A DNA stretch of 63,421 nt. Source: Paenibacillus xylanexedens (GTDB lineage Bacteria; Bacillota; Bacilli; Paenibacillales; Paenibacillaceae). Numbering within the stretch: the first letter of the stretch is position 1; the number at the start of each line of letters is the position of its first letter. The notes beneath the pieces were generated by a model. It did no database searches, was not told where the DNA came from, and saw only the letters and a list, made by a program, of their open reading frames with translations. The stretch is from contig NZ_VEBF01000013.1 in assembly GCF_007676705.1 (NCBI RefSeq), forward strand, positions 1 to 63,421. The letters run 5' to 3'. This document shows, piece by piece, positions 24,447 to 34,500 of the stretch. The translations under genes and the position numbers were made by a program.

Positions 24447-25069
24447 TACGCGAGCACCTCCTCTACCTTCTGAACTGCTTCTTTCGTAATGATCAATTTG
24501 TCGTGCGAAAGCACGTCAAGAACATTAATGCCGTCAGCAGCTACGAATTTCACGCCTGGAATATTCCGTGCGGAAAGAGCTACATTATCATCATAGCTAG
24601 GAGCTACGATCAAAGCTTTACGTCCCACTTTGAGGTTACTCAAGATGGCTGCGAATTCTTTAGTTTTAGGTGTGCTCAACGTGAGAGCGTCCAAAACGAT
24701 AATGTCATTGTCAAGCACTTTGGATGAAAGGGCTGATTTGATCGCCAAGCGGCGAACTTTCTTAGGCAGTTTATACGCATAGCTCCGTGGTGTTGGACCA
24801 AATACGATACCGCCGCCTTTCCATTGTGGTGAACGAATTGAACCTTGACGAGCGCGACCTGTACCTTTTTGTTTCCAAGGCTTACGTCCACCGCCACGTA
24901 CTTCAGAACGTCCTTTTACTTTGTGGGTACCTTGACGAAGGGAAGCGCGTTGCATAAGAACTGCATCGTACAGAACGTGTTGGTTCGGTTCAATTCCGAA
25001 AACCGCATCGTTCAATTCAACTTCGCCTACTTGGCTACCATCTACATTGTAAACTGATACTTTTGGCAT
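24446..25069 (-). CDS. rplD: 50S ribosomal protein L4
   Basis: Encodes 207 residues. The tunnel loop carries GGGRKPWKQKGTGRARQG and SIRSPQWKGGGIVFGP. L4 autoregulates the S10 operon in enterobacteria; I see no evidence for that here. ATG 25069 with AAGGAGG. Overlaps rplW by one base. Confidence 0.98.
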   Translation of the reverse strand: MPKVSVYNVDGSQVGEVELNDAVFGIEPNQHVLYDAVLMQRASLRQGTHKVKGRSEVRGGGRKPWKQKGTGRARQGSIRSPQWKGGGIVFGPTPRSYAYKLPKKVRRLAIKSALSSKVLDNDIIVLDALTLSTPKTKEFAAILSNLKVGRKALIVAPSYDDNVALSARNIPGVKFVAADGINVLDVLSHDKLIITKEAVQKVEEVLA

Positions 25070-25094
25070 TTTGTGTTCCTCCTTTCTTCAGTGG

Positions 25095-25718
25095 TTATTT
25101 TTTCACCGTTTCTTTAACTTTAATGAGACTGTTTTTCGGTCCAGGAATGGATCCTTTCACGAGCAACACGTTACGCTCAGCGTCTACTTTAACTACTTCA
25201 AGACGTTGGATTGTAACAGTATCATGTCCCATGTGTCCTGGCAGGCGTTTGCCTTTAGGAACGCGGTTAGCTTGGATCGAACCCATTGAACCTGGGCCAC
25301 GGTGGTAACGCGAACCGTGTGACATAGGTCCAGTGCTTTGTCCCCAACGTTTGATAACGCCGGCAAAACCTTTACCTTTAGAAATACCCGTTACGTCAAC
25401 GAATTCGCCTTCAGCGAAAATGTCAGCTTTCAGTTCTTGGCCAACTTCATATTCTGCGATGTTGATACCGCGAACTTCACGAACGTAGCGCTTAGGGGCA
25501 GTGTTCGCTTTTTTAGCGTGACCTGCTTCTGGCTTGTTAGCGTTTTTCTCTTTCTTATCGGAGTAACCGATTTGAATTGCTTCGTAGCCATCATTCTCAA
25601 TATCTTTCTTTTGCAAAACAACACAAGGGCCTGCTTCGATAACCGTTACTGGTACAACGTTACCCTCAGGTGTAAATACTTGAGTCATTCCGAGTTTTTT
25701 TCCTAAGATTGCTTTCAT
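25095..25718 (-). CDS. rplC: 50S ribosomal protein L3
   Basis: Encodes 207 residues. MKAILGKKLGMTQVF and the central finger (SKGKGFAGVIKRW, GPMSHGSRYHRGPGSMG) that reaches the peptidyl transferase centre identify it. ATG 25718 with AAGAGGTG upstream. Second gene of the S10 operon. Confidence 0.98.
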   Translation of the reverse strand: MKAILGKKLGMTQVFTPEGNVVPVTVIEAGPCVVLQKKDIENDGYEAIQIGYSDKKEKNANKPEAGHAKKANTAPKRYVREVRGINIAEYEVGQELKADIFAEGEFVDVTGISKGKGFAGVIKRWGQSTGPMSHGSRYHRGPGSMGSIQANRVPKGKRLPGHMGHDTVTIQRLEVVKVDAERNVLLVKGSIPGPKNSLIKVKETVKK

Positions 25719-25764
25719 GTTGACACCTCTTTTCCTTTATACATGGTCTTTGTTGTAGCTTATA

Positions 25765-26073
25765 TTACAATTTAATTTCGATATCTACACCGGACGGTAG
25801 ATCCAAGCGCATCAAGGCATCCACAGTTTGTGGAGTCGGGTTAACGATGTCGATCAAACGCTTATGTGTGCGTTGTTCGAATTGCTCCCGAGAATCCTTG
25901 TACTTGTGCACCGCACGAAGAATAGTAATGATTTGTTTTTCAGTAGGAAGCGGAATCGGACCGGATACACCTGCACCCGAACGTTTTGCTGTTTCAACAA
26001 TTTTCTCCGCGGATTGATCAAGAATTCTGTGGTCGTAAGCTTTCAAACGAATACGAATTTTTTGCTTTGCCAT
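25765..26073 (-). CDS. rpsJ: 30S ribosomal protein S10
   Basis: Encodes 102 residues, MAKQKIRIRLKAYDH..., with SGPIPLPTEK and DLPSGVDIEIKL. S10 is also NusE, which joins NusB in antitermination of rRNA operons such as those flanking this window. ATG 26073 with GAAGGAGGG upstream; the open frame further upstream is leader. First gene of the S10/spc/alpha superoperon. Confidence 0.98.
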   Translation of the reverse strand: MAKQKIRIRLKAYDHRILDQSAEKIVETAKRSGAGVSGPIPLPTEKQIITILRAVHKYKDSREQFEQRTHKRLIDIVNPTPQTVDALMRLDLPSGVDIEIKL

Positions 26074-26204
26074 TTTAGTCCCTCCTTCTATCGCCCAATT
26101 TTTTATCGGACATACTCCGTGAAAATTTTCTAGCCACTGTCCCATGGCAAAGGGGCCGGGTGTGCCAGTAACCTCTCACATCATCGCAACGTCACAGAAC
26201 AACA
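26074..26204 (-). promoter_or_regulatory. 5' leader of the S10 superoperon
   Basis: About 130 transcribed bases precede rpsJ. A possible stem TGGCA...TGCCA (about 26139-26167) and the segment GGTTACTGGCACACCCGGCC near 26155-26174 look structured. No T-run attenuator is visible. A regulatory role is possible but unproven. Confidence 0.35.
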
Positions 26205-26210
26205 TTCATT

Positions 26211-26239
26211 ATTATATAGAAAAGATGGGCGTATTGCAA
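26211..26239 (-). promoter_or_regulatory. sigma-A promoter of the S10 superoperon
   Basis: On minus, TTGCAA (26234-26239), 17 bases and a perfect TATAAT (26211-26216). Best candidate for driving rpsJ through rplQ. Confidence 0.8.
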
Positions 26240-26396
26240 GCATATTTAAGAAAAACATTTAAACTTATCTTTTCTGATGAAATGACTTCGTTTACTGCAG
26301 TGTTTTTCTTCAATATCCAGGCTGCCTTGCCAATCCTTCTAAACTCGTAAATGATGTTCCTTTCGCATGACGCAGGTTCCGAAACTTTACACATAA

Positions 26397-26436
26397 TAAA
26401 AGAGTTCTTTATCCGATGTCGGATAAAGAACTCTTC
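26397..26436 (-). terminator. terminator of the str operon after tuf
   Basis: On minus, AAGAGTTCTTTATCCGA, CAT loop, then its exact complement and TTTTATTAT. The stem has 17 perfect pairs. It separates tuf from the S10 promoter. Confidence 0.92.
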
Positions 26437-26510
26437 CGAAGCTTCGTTACAATACACTGTTACTCGTTCCAGTACACTGTTGCATATGCTTTATTCAGCG
26501 TTAAGCCAAA

Positions 26511-27701
26511 TTATTTTTGGATAGATGCTACGGAACCGGCACCTACTGTACGTCCGCCTTCACGAATGGAGAACTTAGTTCCTTCTTCAATCGCGATTGG
26601 GGAGATCAGGGAAACAGTAACAGTGATGTTATCACCAGGCATTACCATTTCAGTACCTTCAGGCAAGTTGATGATGCCTGTTACGTCAGTTGTACGGAAG
26701 TAGAACTGTGGACGGTAACCAGTGAAGAATGGTTTGTGACGTCCGCCCTCTTCTTTAGTCAGAACGTAGATTTGAGCTGTGAATTCTGTGTGTGGCTTAA
26801 CAGAACCCGGTTTAGCCAATACTTGGCCACGCTCGATGTTGTTACGGTCAACACCACGAAGAAGTGCTCCGATGTTGTCACCAGCTTGAGCGGAATCCAG
26901 CAATTTGCGGAACATCTCAACGCCTGTTACAACAGATTTTTTAGTTTCTTCAGTGATACCAACGATTTCGATCTCTTCGCCGACTTTAACAGTACCACGC
27001 TCTACACGGCCAGTAGCAACAGTACCACGACCAGTGATGGAGAATACGTCCTCGACAGGCATCAAGAAAGGCTTGTCAGTTTGACGCTCAGGCAGTGGGA
27101 TGTAAGTGTCGATCTCTTTGAACATCTCAACGATTTTTTGAGCCCACTCACCATCAGGGTTAGCCAATGCTTCACGAGCGGATCCACGAGTGATTGGAGT
27201 ATCGTCACCTGGGAACTCATATTCGTTAAGAAGGTCGCGAACTTCCATCTCAACCAATTCCAACAACTCTTCGTCTTCAACCATGTCACATTTGTTCAAG
27301 AATACAACAATGTAAGGTACGCCTACTTGACGGGAGAGCAAGATGTGCTCACGAGTTTGTGGCATTGGGCCGTCAGCTGCGGATACTACCAAGATAGCTC
27401 CGTCCATTTGTGCCGCGCCAGTGATCATGTTTTTAACATAGTCGGCGTGACCTGGGCAGTCTACGTGAGCGTAGTGACGAGTGTCAGTTTCGTACTCAAC
27501 GTGTGCTGTGGAGATAGTGATACCGCGCTCGCGCTCTTCTGGAGCTTTGTCGATTTGGTCGAATGCTACAGCAGCACCACCGTAAGTTTTGGACAATACA
27601 GTTGTGATTGCAGCAGTCAGAGTTGTTTTACCGTGATCGACGTGACCGATAGTACCGATGTTAACGTGGGGTTTATTACGTTCGTATTTAGCCTTTGCCA
27701 T
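26511..27701 (-). CDS. tuf: elongation factor Tu
   Basis: Encodes 396 residues. G motifs are GHVDHGKTT (about 19-27), DCPGHADYV (about 81-89) and NKCDMVEDEELLE (about 136-148); domains 2 and 3 follow. It delivers aminoacyl-tRNA to the A site. The kirromycin and pulvomycin regions show nothing odd at this level. ATG with GGAGG; last gene of the str operon, 95 bases after fusA. Confidence 0.99.
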   Translation of the reverse strand: MAKAKYERNKPHVNIGTIGHVDHGKTTLTAAITTVLSKTYGGAAVAFDQIDKAPEERERGITISTAHVEYETDTRHYAHVDCPGHADYVKNMITGAAQMDGAILVVSAADGPMPQTREHILLSRQVGVPYIVVFLNKCDMVEDEELLELVEMEVRDLLNEYEFPGDDTPITRGSAREALANPDGEWAQKIVEMFKEIDTYIPLPERQTDKPFLMPVEDVFSITGRGTVATGRVERGTVKVGEEIEIVGITEETKKSVVTGVEMFRKLLDSAQAGDNIGALLRGVDRNNIERGQVLAKPGSVKPHTEFTAQIYVLTKEEGGRHKPFFTGYRPQFYFRTTDVTGIINLPEGTEMVMPGDNITVTVSLISPIAIEEGTKFSIREGGRTVGAGSVASIQK

Positions 27702-27796
27702 TTGAACGTGGCCTCCTTAAAATTATAATTTTATGTTTTCACTGAATGAAGTGCTCCGAATTAAATTCTTATGCACTTGCATCCAGTGTGAGAAAA

Positions 27797-29875
27797 CTAC
27801 TCGGTGCCTTTTGTTTTAGCAACGATTTCTTCAGCGATGCTCTTAGGAACTTCTTCATAGTGAGAGAGTTCCATGGAGAATACGCCGCGTCCTTGAGTAC
27901 CGGAACGAAGAGTTGTAGAGTAACCAAACATTTCAGACAAAGGTACCTTAGCACGGATGATTTGAGCTCCACTACGGGAATCCATACCTTCGATGCGGCC
28001 ACGACGGGAATTCAACATACCCATTACGTCACCCATGTACTCTTCTGGAACTGTTACTTCTACTTTCATGATTGGCTCAAGCAGAACTGGTTTACACTTG
28101 TCTTTTGCTGCTTTCAGCGCCATAGATCCGGCAATTTTAAATGCCATCTCATTGGAATCGACATCATGGTAAGATCCGTCTACGATTGTAGCCTTAACGT
28201 CTACAAGCGGGAATCCTGCAATAACGCCGTTTTTCATTTGCTCTTCAATCCCTGACAGTGCAGGTTGAATGTATTCTCTTGGAACGGAACCACCGACAAC
28301 CTTACTTTCGAACTGGCTGCCTGTACCCGGCTCGAGAGGTTCGAACTCAACCCATACGTGACCGTATTGACCACGACCACCGGATTGACGTACGAACTTA
28401 CCTTCAACGCGCGCTGGAGCACGGAATGTTTCACGGTAAGCTACTTGTGGTTTACCCACAGTAGTTTCAACCTTGAACTCACGACGCATACGGTCGATGA
28501 TGATATCAAGGTGAAGCTCACCCATACCTGCCAAGATTGTTTGACCTGTTTCTTCGTCAGTATGAGCTCGAAGAGTTGGATCCTCTTCAGTCAACTTACC
28601 GAGAGCAACACCCATTTTATCTTGGTCAGCTTTGGTTTTAGGTTCAACGGCGATTTCGATAACCGGATCAGGGAAGTTCATTGACTCCAGGATAACCGGA
28701 TTTTTCTCATCACATAGTGTATCACCTGTACCCGTATCTTTCAAACCTACGGCAGCTGCAATATCACCGGAGTAAACTTCAGTGATCTCTTGACGGCTGT
28801 TCGCATGCATTTGAAGGATACGACCGATACGCTCACGTTTGTTTTTAGTAGCATTCAATACATATGAACCGGATTGAAGAACACCGGAGTATACGCGGAA
28901 GAATGTCAATTTACCAACGTAAGGGTCAGTCATGATTTTGAATGCCAATGCGGAGAATGGCTCTTCATCAGAGGACTTACGAATTGCTTCAGTTCCATCT
29001 TCAAGATGACCAGTGATTGATGGTACATCTGTTGGAGCTGGCAAGTAGTCGATAACAGCGTCCAACATCAGTTGAACACCTTTGTTACGGTATGAGGATC
29101 CACAGATAACTGGGAAGATCTTAACATCTACAACACCTTTACGGAGTACGGATTTGATCTCATCAATTGTGATCTCTTCGCCTTCCAGGTATTTCATTGT
29201 CAAATCTTCGTCCAGTTCAGCAACGCGCTCAATCAACTCGTTGCGAAGTTCTTCAACTTGATCTGCAAATTCTGCAGGAATGTCGGTTTCTTCGATATCT
29301 TGTCCAAGATCATCTTTGTACATATGAGCTCTTTGTGCAACGATATCGATGATACCTTTGAAATCATTTTCAGCGCCGATTGGAAGCTGAATCGCAACAG
29401 CGTTCGCTTGAAGGCGATCACGCATGTCAGATACAACGTTCAGGAAGTCAGCACCGATGATATCCATTTTGTTTACATATGCGATACGAGGTACGCCGTA
29501 CTTGTCAGCCTGTCTCCATACGGTTTCGGACTGAGGCTCAACGCCTTCTTTCGCACTGAATACACCAACTGCTCCGTCCAATACACGAAGGGAACGTTCA
29601 ACTTCAACAGTGAAGTCAACGTGTCCCGGGGTATCAATAATATTAACGCGGTGGCCTTTCCAAGCAGCGGTAGTTGCAGCGGAAGTAATCGTAATTCCGC
29701 GCTCCTGTTCCTGTTCCATCCAGTCCATTGTCGCAGCGCCTTCGTGTACTTCACCGATTTTGTGCGTACGTCCTGTGTAGAACAAGATCCGCTCAGTTGT
29801 CGTGGTTTTACCCGCATCAATATGAGCCATGATCCCGATATTACGTGTATTTTTCAAGGAGAACTCTCTAGCCAT
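27797..29875 (-). CDS. fusA: elongation factor G
   Basis: Encodes 692 residues in the normal five domains. G motifs AHIDAGKTTTTERILFYTG (about 17-35), DTPGHVDFT (about 81-89) and NKMDIIGAD. It drives translocation, and with RRF ribosome recycling. Length and domain order are those of canonical EF-G rather than the TetM class. ATG with AGGGAG upstream. Between rpsG and tuf. Confidence 0.99.
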   Translation of the reverse strand: MAREFSLKNTRNIGIMAHIDAGKTTTTERILFYTGRTHKIGEVHEGAATMDWMEQEQERGITITSAATTAAWKGHRVNIIDTPGHVDFTVEVERSLRVLDGAVGVFSAKEGVEPQSETVWRQADKYGVPRIAYVNKMDIIGADFLNVVSDMRDRLQANAVAIQLPIGAENDFKGIIDIVAQRAHMYKDDLGQDIEETDIPAEFADQVEELRNELIERVAELDEDLTMKYLEGEEITIDEIKSVLRKGVVDVKIFPVICGSSYRNKGVQLMLDAVIDYLPAPTDVPSITGHLEDGTEAIRKSSDEEPFSALAFKIMTDPYVGKLTFFRVYSGVLQSGSYVLNATKNKRERIGRILQMHANSRQEITEVYSGDIAAAVGLKDTGTGDTLCDEKNPVILESMNFPDPVIEIAVEPKTKADQDKMGVALGKLTEEDPTLRAHTDEETGQTILAGMGELHLDIIIDRMRREFKVETTVGKPQVAYRETFRAPARVEGKFVRQSGGRGQYGHVWVEFEPLEPGTGSQFESKVVGGSVPREYIQPALSGIEEQMKNGVIAGFPLVDVKATIVDGSYHDVDSNEMAFKIAGSMALKAAKDKCKPVLLEPIMKVEVTVPEEYMGDVMGMLNSRRGRIEGMDSRSGAQIIRAKVPLSEMFGYSTTLRSGTQGRGVFSMELSHYEEVPKSIAEEIVAKTKGTE

Positions 29876-29923
29876 GAAATGGGTCTCCCTTCAAAATTGA
29901 AGTTTTTTATTGTGAACTGAATC

Positions 29924-30394
29924 CTACCAACGGTAGTGAGCAAACGCTTTGTTCGCTTCAGCCATTTTGTGCGTATCTTCACGTTTTTTAACGGAAGCGC
30001 CTGTGTTGTTGGAAGCGTCGATGATCTCAGCCGCCAAACGCTCTTCCATTGTTTTCTCACCGCGGTTGCGGGAGTAGTTCACGAGCCAACGTAGTCCCAG
30101 AGCAGTACGTCTCTCTGGTTTTACCTCGATTGGTACTTGGTAGTTGGCACCGCCGACACGGCGAGCTTTAACTTCCAGGACTGGCATGATATTCTTGATA
30201 GCTGCTTCAAATACTTCCATCGGGTCATTACCCGTACGTTCTTGAATCAACTTGAACGCATTATACAGAATGCTTTGAGCAACACCGCGTTTTCCGTCGA
30301 GCATGATGCGATTGATCAAACGAGTAACCAACTTGCTGTTGTATACCGGATCAGGCAACACGTCTCTTTTCGTAACTGGACCTTTGCGTGGCAT
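29924..30394 (-). CDS. rpsG: 30S ribosomal protein S7
   Basis: Encodes 156 residues, MPRKGPVTKRDVLPDPVYNS..., with VKARRVGGANYQVPIEV and the C-terminal HKMAEANKAFAHYRW. S7 nucleates head assembly at the E site. ATG with AAGGGGG. Eighty-seven bases after rpsL. Confidence 0.98.
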   Translation of the reverse strand: MPRKGPVTKRDVLPDPVYNSKLVTRLINRIMLDGKRGVAQSILYNAFKLIQERTGNDPMEVFEAAIKNIMPVLEVKARRVGGANYQVPIEVKPERRTALGLRWLVNYSRNRGEKTMEERLAAEIIDASNNTGASVKKREDTHKMAEANKAFAHYRW

Positions 30395-30481
30395 GGATAT
30401 CCCCCTTTCTTTCTTGTTCAGCAGATCCTGTACCTTCCAGACTTAGGCCAGAAGGCTTTCAGGCTTACTGCTTATAATGGT

Positions 30482-30904
30482 TTAGGCTTTTTTAGCTTTT
30501 GGACGCTTCGCACCGTATTTCGAACGAGCTTGCATACGGTTGTTCACGCCTGCAGTATCGAGAGCTCCACGAACGATGTGATAACGAACTCCTGCAAGGT
30601 CTTTAACTTTACCTCCGCGGATCAATACCACACTGTGCTCTTGAAGGTTATGTCCGATTCCCGGGATATAAGCAGTTACCTCGAGACGGTTCGTCAAACG
30701 AACACGGGCATACTTACGAAGTGCAGAGTTTGGTTTACGTGGAGTCATTGTACCTACACGAGTGCAGACACCACGTTTTTGTGGGGCACTGATGTTAGTA
30801 GATTCACGTTTCAAAGCGTTGAATCCTTTTTGCAAAGCTGGAGATTTTGACTTCTCAACTTTTGCTTGACGTCCTTTACGAACCAGTTGGTTAATAGTTG
30901 GCAT
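30482..30904 (-). CDS. rpsL: 30S ribosomal protein S12
   Basis: Encodes 140 residues. TPRKPNSALRKYARVRL (about 54-70) contains the lysine (K56-type in TPRKPNS) whose change gives streptomycin resistance; it looks wild type, as does the GGKVKDL(A)GVRYHIVRG loop. S12 monitors decoding. ATG with GGGGGTGG. Follows rplGB. Confidence 0.98.
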   Translation of the reverse strand: MPTINQLVRKGRQAKVEKSKSPALQKGFNALKRESTNISAPQKRGVCTRVGTMTPRKPNSALRKYARVRLTNRLEVTAYIPGIGHNLQEHSVVLIRGGKVKDLAGVRYHIVRGALDTAGVNNRMQARSKYGAKRPKAKKA

Positions 30905-31057
30905 GTGATTGCCACCCCCTTCCTCAAATATTCATGTTTCTTTATAAACCTCTTTTCGCTAAGTCCACAGACCCAGGCGGTTCATAAAAAGACAAATGAA
31001 AAGTTTTTGCCTTGGAGAATCCCTAAAAGTTCTCGGACAAAAACGTTCCTTACACTA

Positions 31058-31306
31058 TCATTTTACGACAGCAGCCATAGCTGCTCCCACTCCAATCCCG
31101 CAAGCCTTGCCGAGATTTTTCATTGTATCCACTTTCGTGTATTTCACATTGTGTTGTTCACACAGTGCAATGATTTTGGAAGTGAGCTGCGGATCACTAT
31201 CTTCTGCGACATAGACTTCGGAAGCCATACCTGTCTGCACCATCCGCATGGTCTGTTTGGTACCAATTTTGACATGAGCATCTTGCAAGGCTTTTTCATT
31301 AGACAT
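31058..31306 (-). CDS. rplGB: L7Ae-family kink-turn-binding protein
   Basis: Encodes 82 residues of the L7Ae/L30e/S12e fold (IGTKQTMRMVQTGMASEVYVAED and CEQHNVKYTKVDTMKNLGKACGIGVGAA). The B. subtilis homologue YbxF binds kink-turn RNA and associates with ribosomes; its role is not settled. ATG 31306 with GGAGG eight bases upstream. First gene of the str operon, between rpoC and rpsL. Confidence 0.93.
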   Translation of the reverse strand: MSNEKALQDAHVKIGTKQTMRMVQTGMASEVYVAEDSDPQLTSKIIALCEQHNVKYTKVDTMKNLGKACGIGVGAAMAAVVK

Positions 31307-31361
31307 TGTGCATTCCTCCGAATATAAACCATGTACAATCAGCTGCCCACGCACCTTTGAT

Positions 31362-31390
31362 ATATTAGCATCTAGCGCAAGCAATGTCAA
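31362..31390 (-). promoter_or_regulatory. sigma-A promoter of rplGB-rpsL-rpsG-fusA-tuf
   Basis: On minus, TTGACA (31385-31390), 17 bases and TAATAT (31362-31367), about 55 bases before the rplGB ATG. Confidence 0.75.
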
Positions 31391-31415
31391 TGCTAATCCT
31401 AAAACATTTTTTCAA

Positions 31416-31483
31416 AAGTTTTCGTACATCAGGAATCGTCCGCCTGTATTATACAAGCGTCCGCCTCCTGACGTACAAAACTT
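31416..31483. repeat. interrupted palindrome between rpoC and rplGB
   Basis: The outer arms AAGTTTT + GTACATCAGGA and TCCTGACGTAC + AAAACTT pair over about 18 bases with one bulge and one GU/AC step. Inside, two copies of CGTCCGCC in direct orientation flank TGTATTATACA, itself a near-palindrome. On minus the centre reads TTGTATAATACAG, containing a perfect TATAAT. It may be the rpoC terminator, a promoter or a protein site. Confidence 0.55.
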
Positions 31484-31513
31484 CCATTCTACTCATGTAG
31501 AGAAGAAATCTAT

Positions 31514-34500
31514 TTAATCAACCGAAACTGGCTCGAGTTCTTCTACTGAAGATTGGCCATCTTCTGGCTCAGCAAATTTGATGCTGCGGTAACGGTGCAT
31601 ACCTGTACCAGCAGGAATCAATTTACCGATGATTACATTTTCCTTCAGACCGAGCAACTGATCGACTTTACCTTTGATCGCTGCATCTGTCAGTACACGT
31701 GTAGTTTCTTGGAACGAAGCCGCCGAGAGGAAGGAGTCTGTTTCCAGGGATGCTTTTGTAATACCGAGCAAGATTGGTTTTGCAACCGCTGGCTCTTTAT
31801 CACTAAGAATCGCAATTTTGTTAGCTCTTTCGTACTCATGCGTATCTACGAACGATCCTGGCAACAACGTTGTATCCCCTGCATCTACGATGCGGATTTT
31901 ACGCAGCATTTGACGGATCATAACTTCTACGTGCTTATCATTGATTTCTACGCCTTGGTTACGGTATACGCGCTGTACTTCCTGCAAAATGTAGTTTTGT
32001 ACGCCACGTACGCCTTTAATGCGCAGCATTTCTTTTGGATCGATGGAACCGTCTGTCAACTCGTCACCCGCTTCAATTTCCATGCCTTCGCTTACGCGCA
32101 CACGGGAACCGTAGGTAACGGAGTATACTTTAGATTCCGCTTCACCTTGAATTTCAATTTCACGACGATCTTTCGCTTCGCGAATCTCTTTAACTACACC
32201 ATCAATCTCACTGATTGTTGCTTGACCCTTAGGATTACGAGCTTCAAACAACTCTTGGATACGCGGCAAACCTTGCGTAATATCGTCTCCGGCTACACCG
32301 CCGGTATGGAACGTACGCATTGTAAGCTGTGTTCCTGGCTCACCAATGGATTGTGCTGCAATAATCCCAACTGCTTCACCGATCTCCACGTGTTTACCTG
32401 TCGCAAGGTTGCGACCGTAACACTTCTTGCAGACACCATGACTTGCACGGCAGCTGAGTACGGAGCGAATTTGCAATTTGGTGATTCCCGCTTTGATGAT
32501 CGCCTCTGCTTTATCGGAGTCAATCAATTCATTGCGACCTGCAATGATTTCTTTCGTTTCCGGATGACGAACTGTCTCGAAGCAATATCTGCCTTCAATA
32601 CGGTCGTAGAGATCTTCAATAACCTCTTTACCATCCTGGATACGACTTACCGTAAAGCCTTTATCTGTACCACAATCATCATCACGCACAATTACGTCTT
32701 GGGCTACGTCTACGAGACGACGAGTCAGGTAACCTGAATCGGCTGTACGCAGGGCTGTATCCGCCAAACCTTTACGCGCTCCGTGAGTGGAGATAAAGTA
32801 CTCGAGTACCGTCAGACCTTCACGGAAGTTCGATTTGATTGGGAGTTCGATAATACGACCGGATGGGTTGGCCATCAGACCACGCATACCGCCCAATTGG
32901 GTAATTTGCGATTTGTTACCCCGTGCTTTGGAGTCTACCATCATCATGATCGAGTTGTATCGATCCATGGATTTCATCAGAATCTCCGTGATGTCATCTT
33001 TGGATTTTGACCAGATATCAATGATACGGTCATAGCGCTCTTCATTCGTAATCAGACCACGACGGTACTGGTTCGTAACGATTTGTGCCTTTTCCTCAGA
33101 CTGTCTAAGAATTTCAAACTTCTCAGGCGGAACGATAACATCAGATACCGCAACCGTAATACCGGCACGAGTAGAGTATGTGAATCCGAGTTGTTTGATT
33201 TTATCCAAAATAACGGCTGTTTCCGTTGTGTGATAAATTTCAAAACAACGTGCAATGATGGAGCCCAGATATTCTTTGCCGACACCGCCAGCCAGAGGAG
33301 CATTCATAATAGCTTCTCTGAGATCAGCACCTTTTTCATATACAAATGAGTGATCTGCAGTACCTTGGTACAGGTTCGCACGAGTCGCGTCATTGATATA
33401 CGGGAAGCTTGCCGGGAAAATTTCGTTAAAGATAATTTTACCAATCGTTGTCAGCAACATTCCTTCTTGCTGTTCATCCGTGAAGCTTGTTTTACCAAGC
33501 GCCTTAACCGGAATAGCCACACGCGCATGCAGACCAGCAGTACCACGTTGGTATGCCGATACAGCTTCGTTAACTGTACGCAAGATCATACCTGTGCCCT
33601 TTTCTTCCTTGTTGTCCATAGTGAGGTAATAAGAACCAAGCACCATATCCTGGGAAGGAGTAACAACCGGTTTACCGTCTTTAGGGTTCAAAATGTTACC
33701 TGATGCGAGCATCAGGATACGTGCTTCCGCTTGAGCTTCAGCGGACAACGGAACGTGCACGGCCATTTGGTCACCGTCAAAGTCGGCATTGTATGCTGTA
33801 CATACGAGTGGGTGAAGACGAATTGCTTTACCTTCAACGAGAATCGGTTCAAATGCTTGAATACCGAGTCTGTGAAGCGTAGGGGCACGGTTCAACAGAA
33901 CCGGATGCTCCTTGATTACTTCTTCAAGAACATCCCATACTTCAGGACTTACACGCTCAACTTTACGTTTTGCGCTCTTGATGTTGTGGGCAAGGCCTTT
34001 ATTAACGAGCTCTTTCATAACGAAAGGCTTGAACAGTTCCAGTGCCATATCTTTTGGCAGACCACACTGATACATTTTCAGGTAAGGTCCGACAACGATA
34101 ACGGAACGACCAGAATAGTCAACCCGTTTACCGAGCAAGTTCTGACGGAAACGTCCTTGTTTACCTTTCAGCATGTGGCTGAGGGATTTCAAAGGACGGT
34201 TACCAGGACCCGTTACCGGGCGTCCGCGACGACCATTATCGATCAATGCGTCAACAGCTTCCTGCAACATCCGTTTTTCATTTTGTACGATAATATCTGG
34301 CGCGCCCAGATCAAGCAGACGTTTCAGACGGTTGTTCCGGTTAATTACACGGCGATACAAGTCATTCAGGTCAGACGTTGCAAAACGTCCACCATCCAGC
34401 TGTACCATTGGACGAAGTTCCGGCGGGATAACAGGAAGTACATCCATAATCATCCACTCTGGCTTGTTGCCGGAGTTGCGGAATGCTTCGATAACTTCCA

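Noticed and set aside
26517..27728. 403-codon plus-strand frame
   Set aside because: Antisense to tuf over nearly its full length; composition is that of a shadow frame.
31553..32737. 394-codon plus-strand frame
   Set aside because: Antisense to rpoC, no ribosome-binding site, no recognisable domain.
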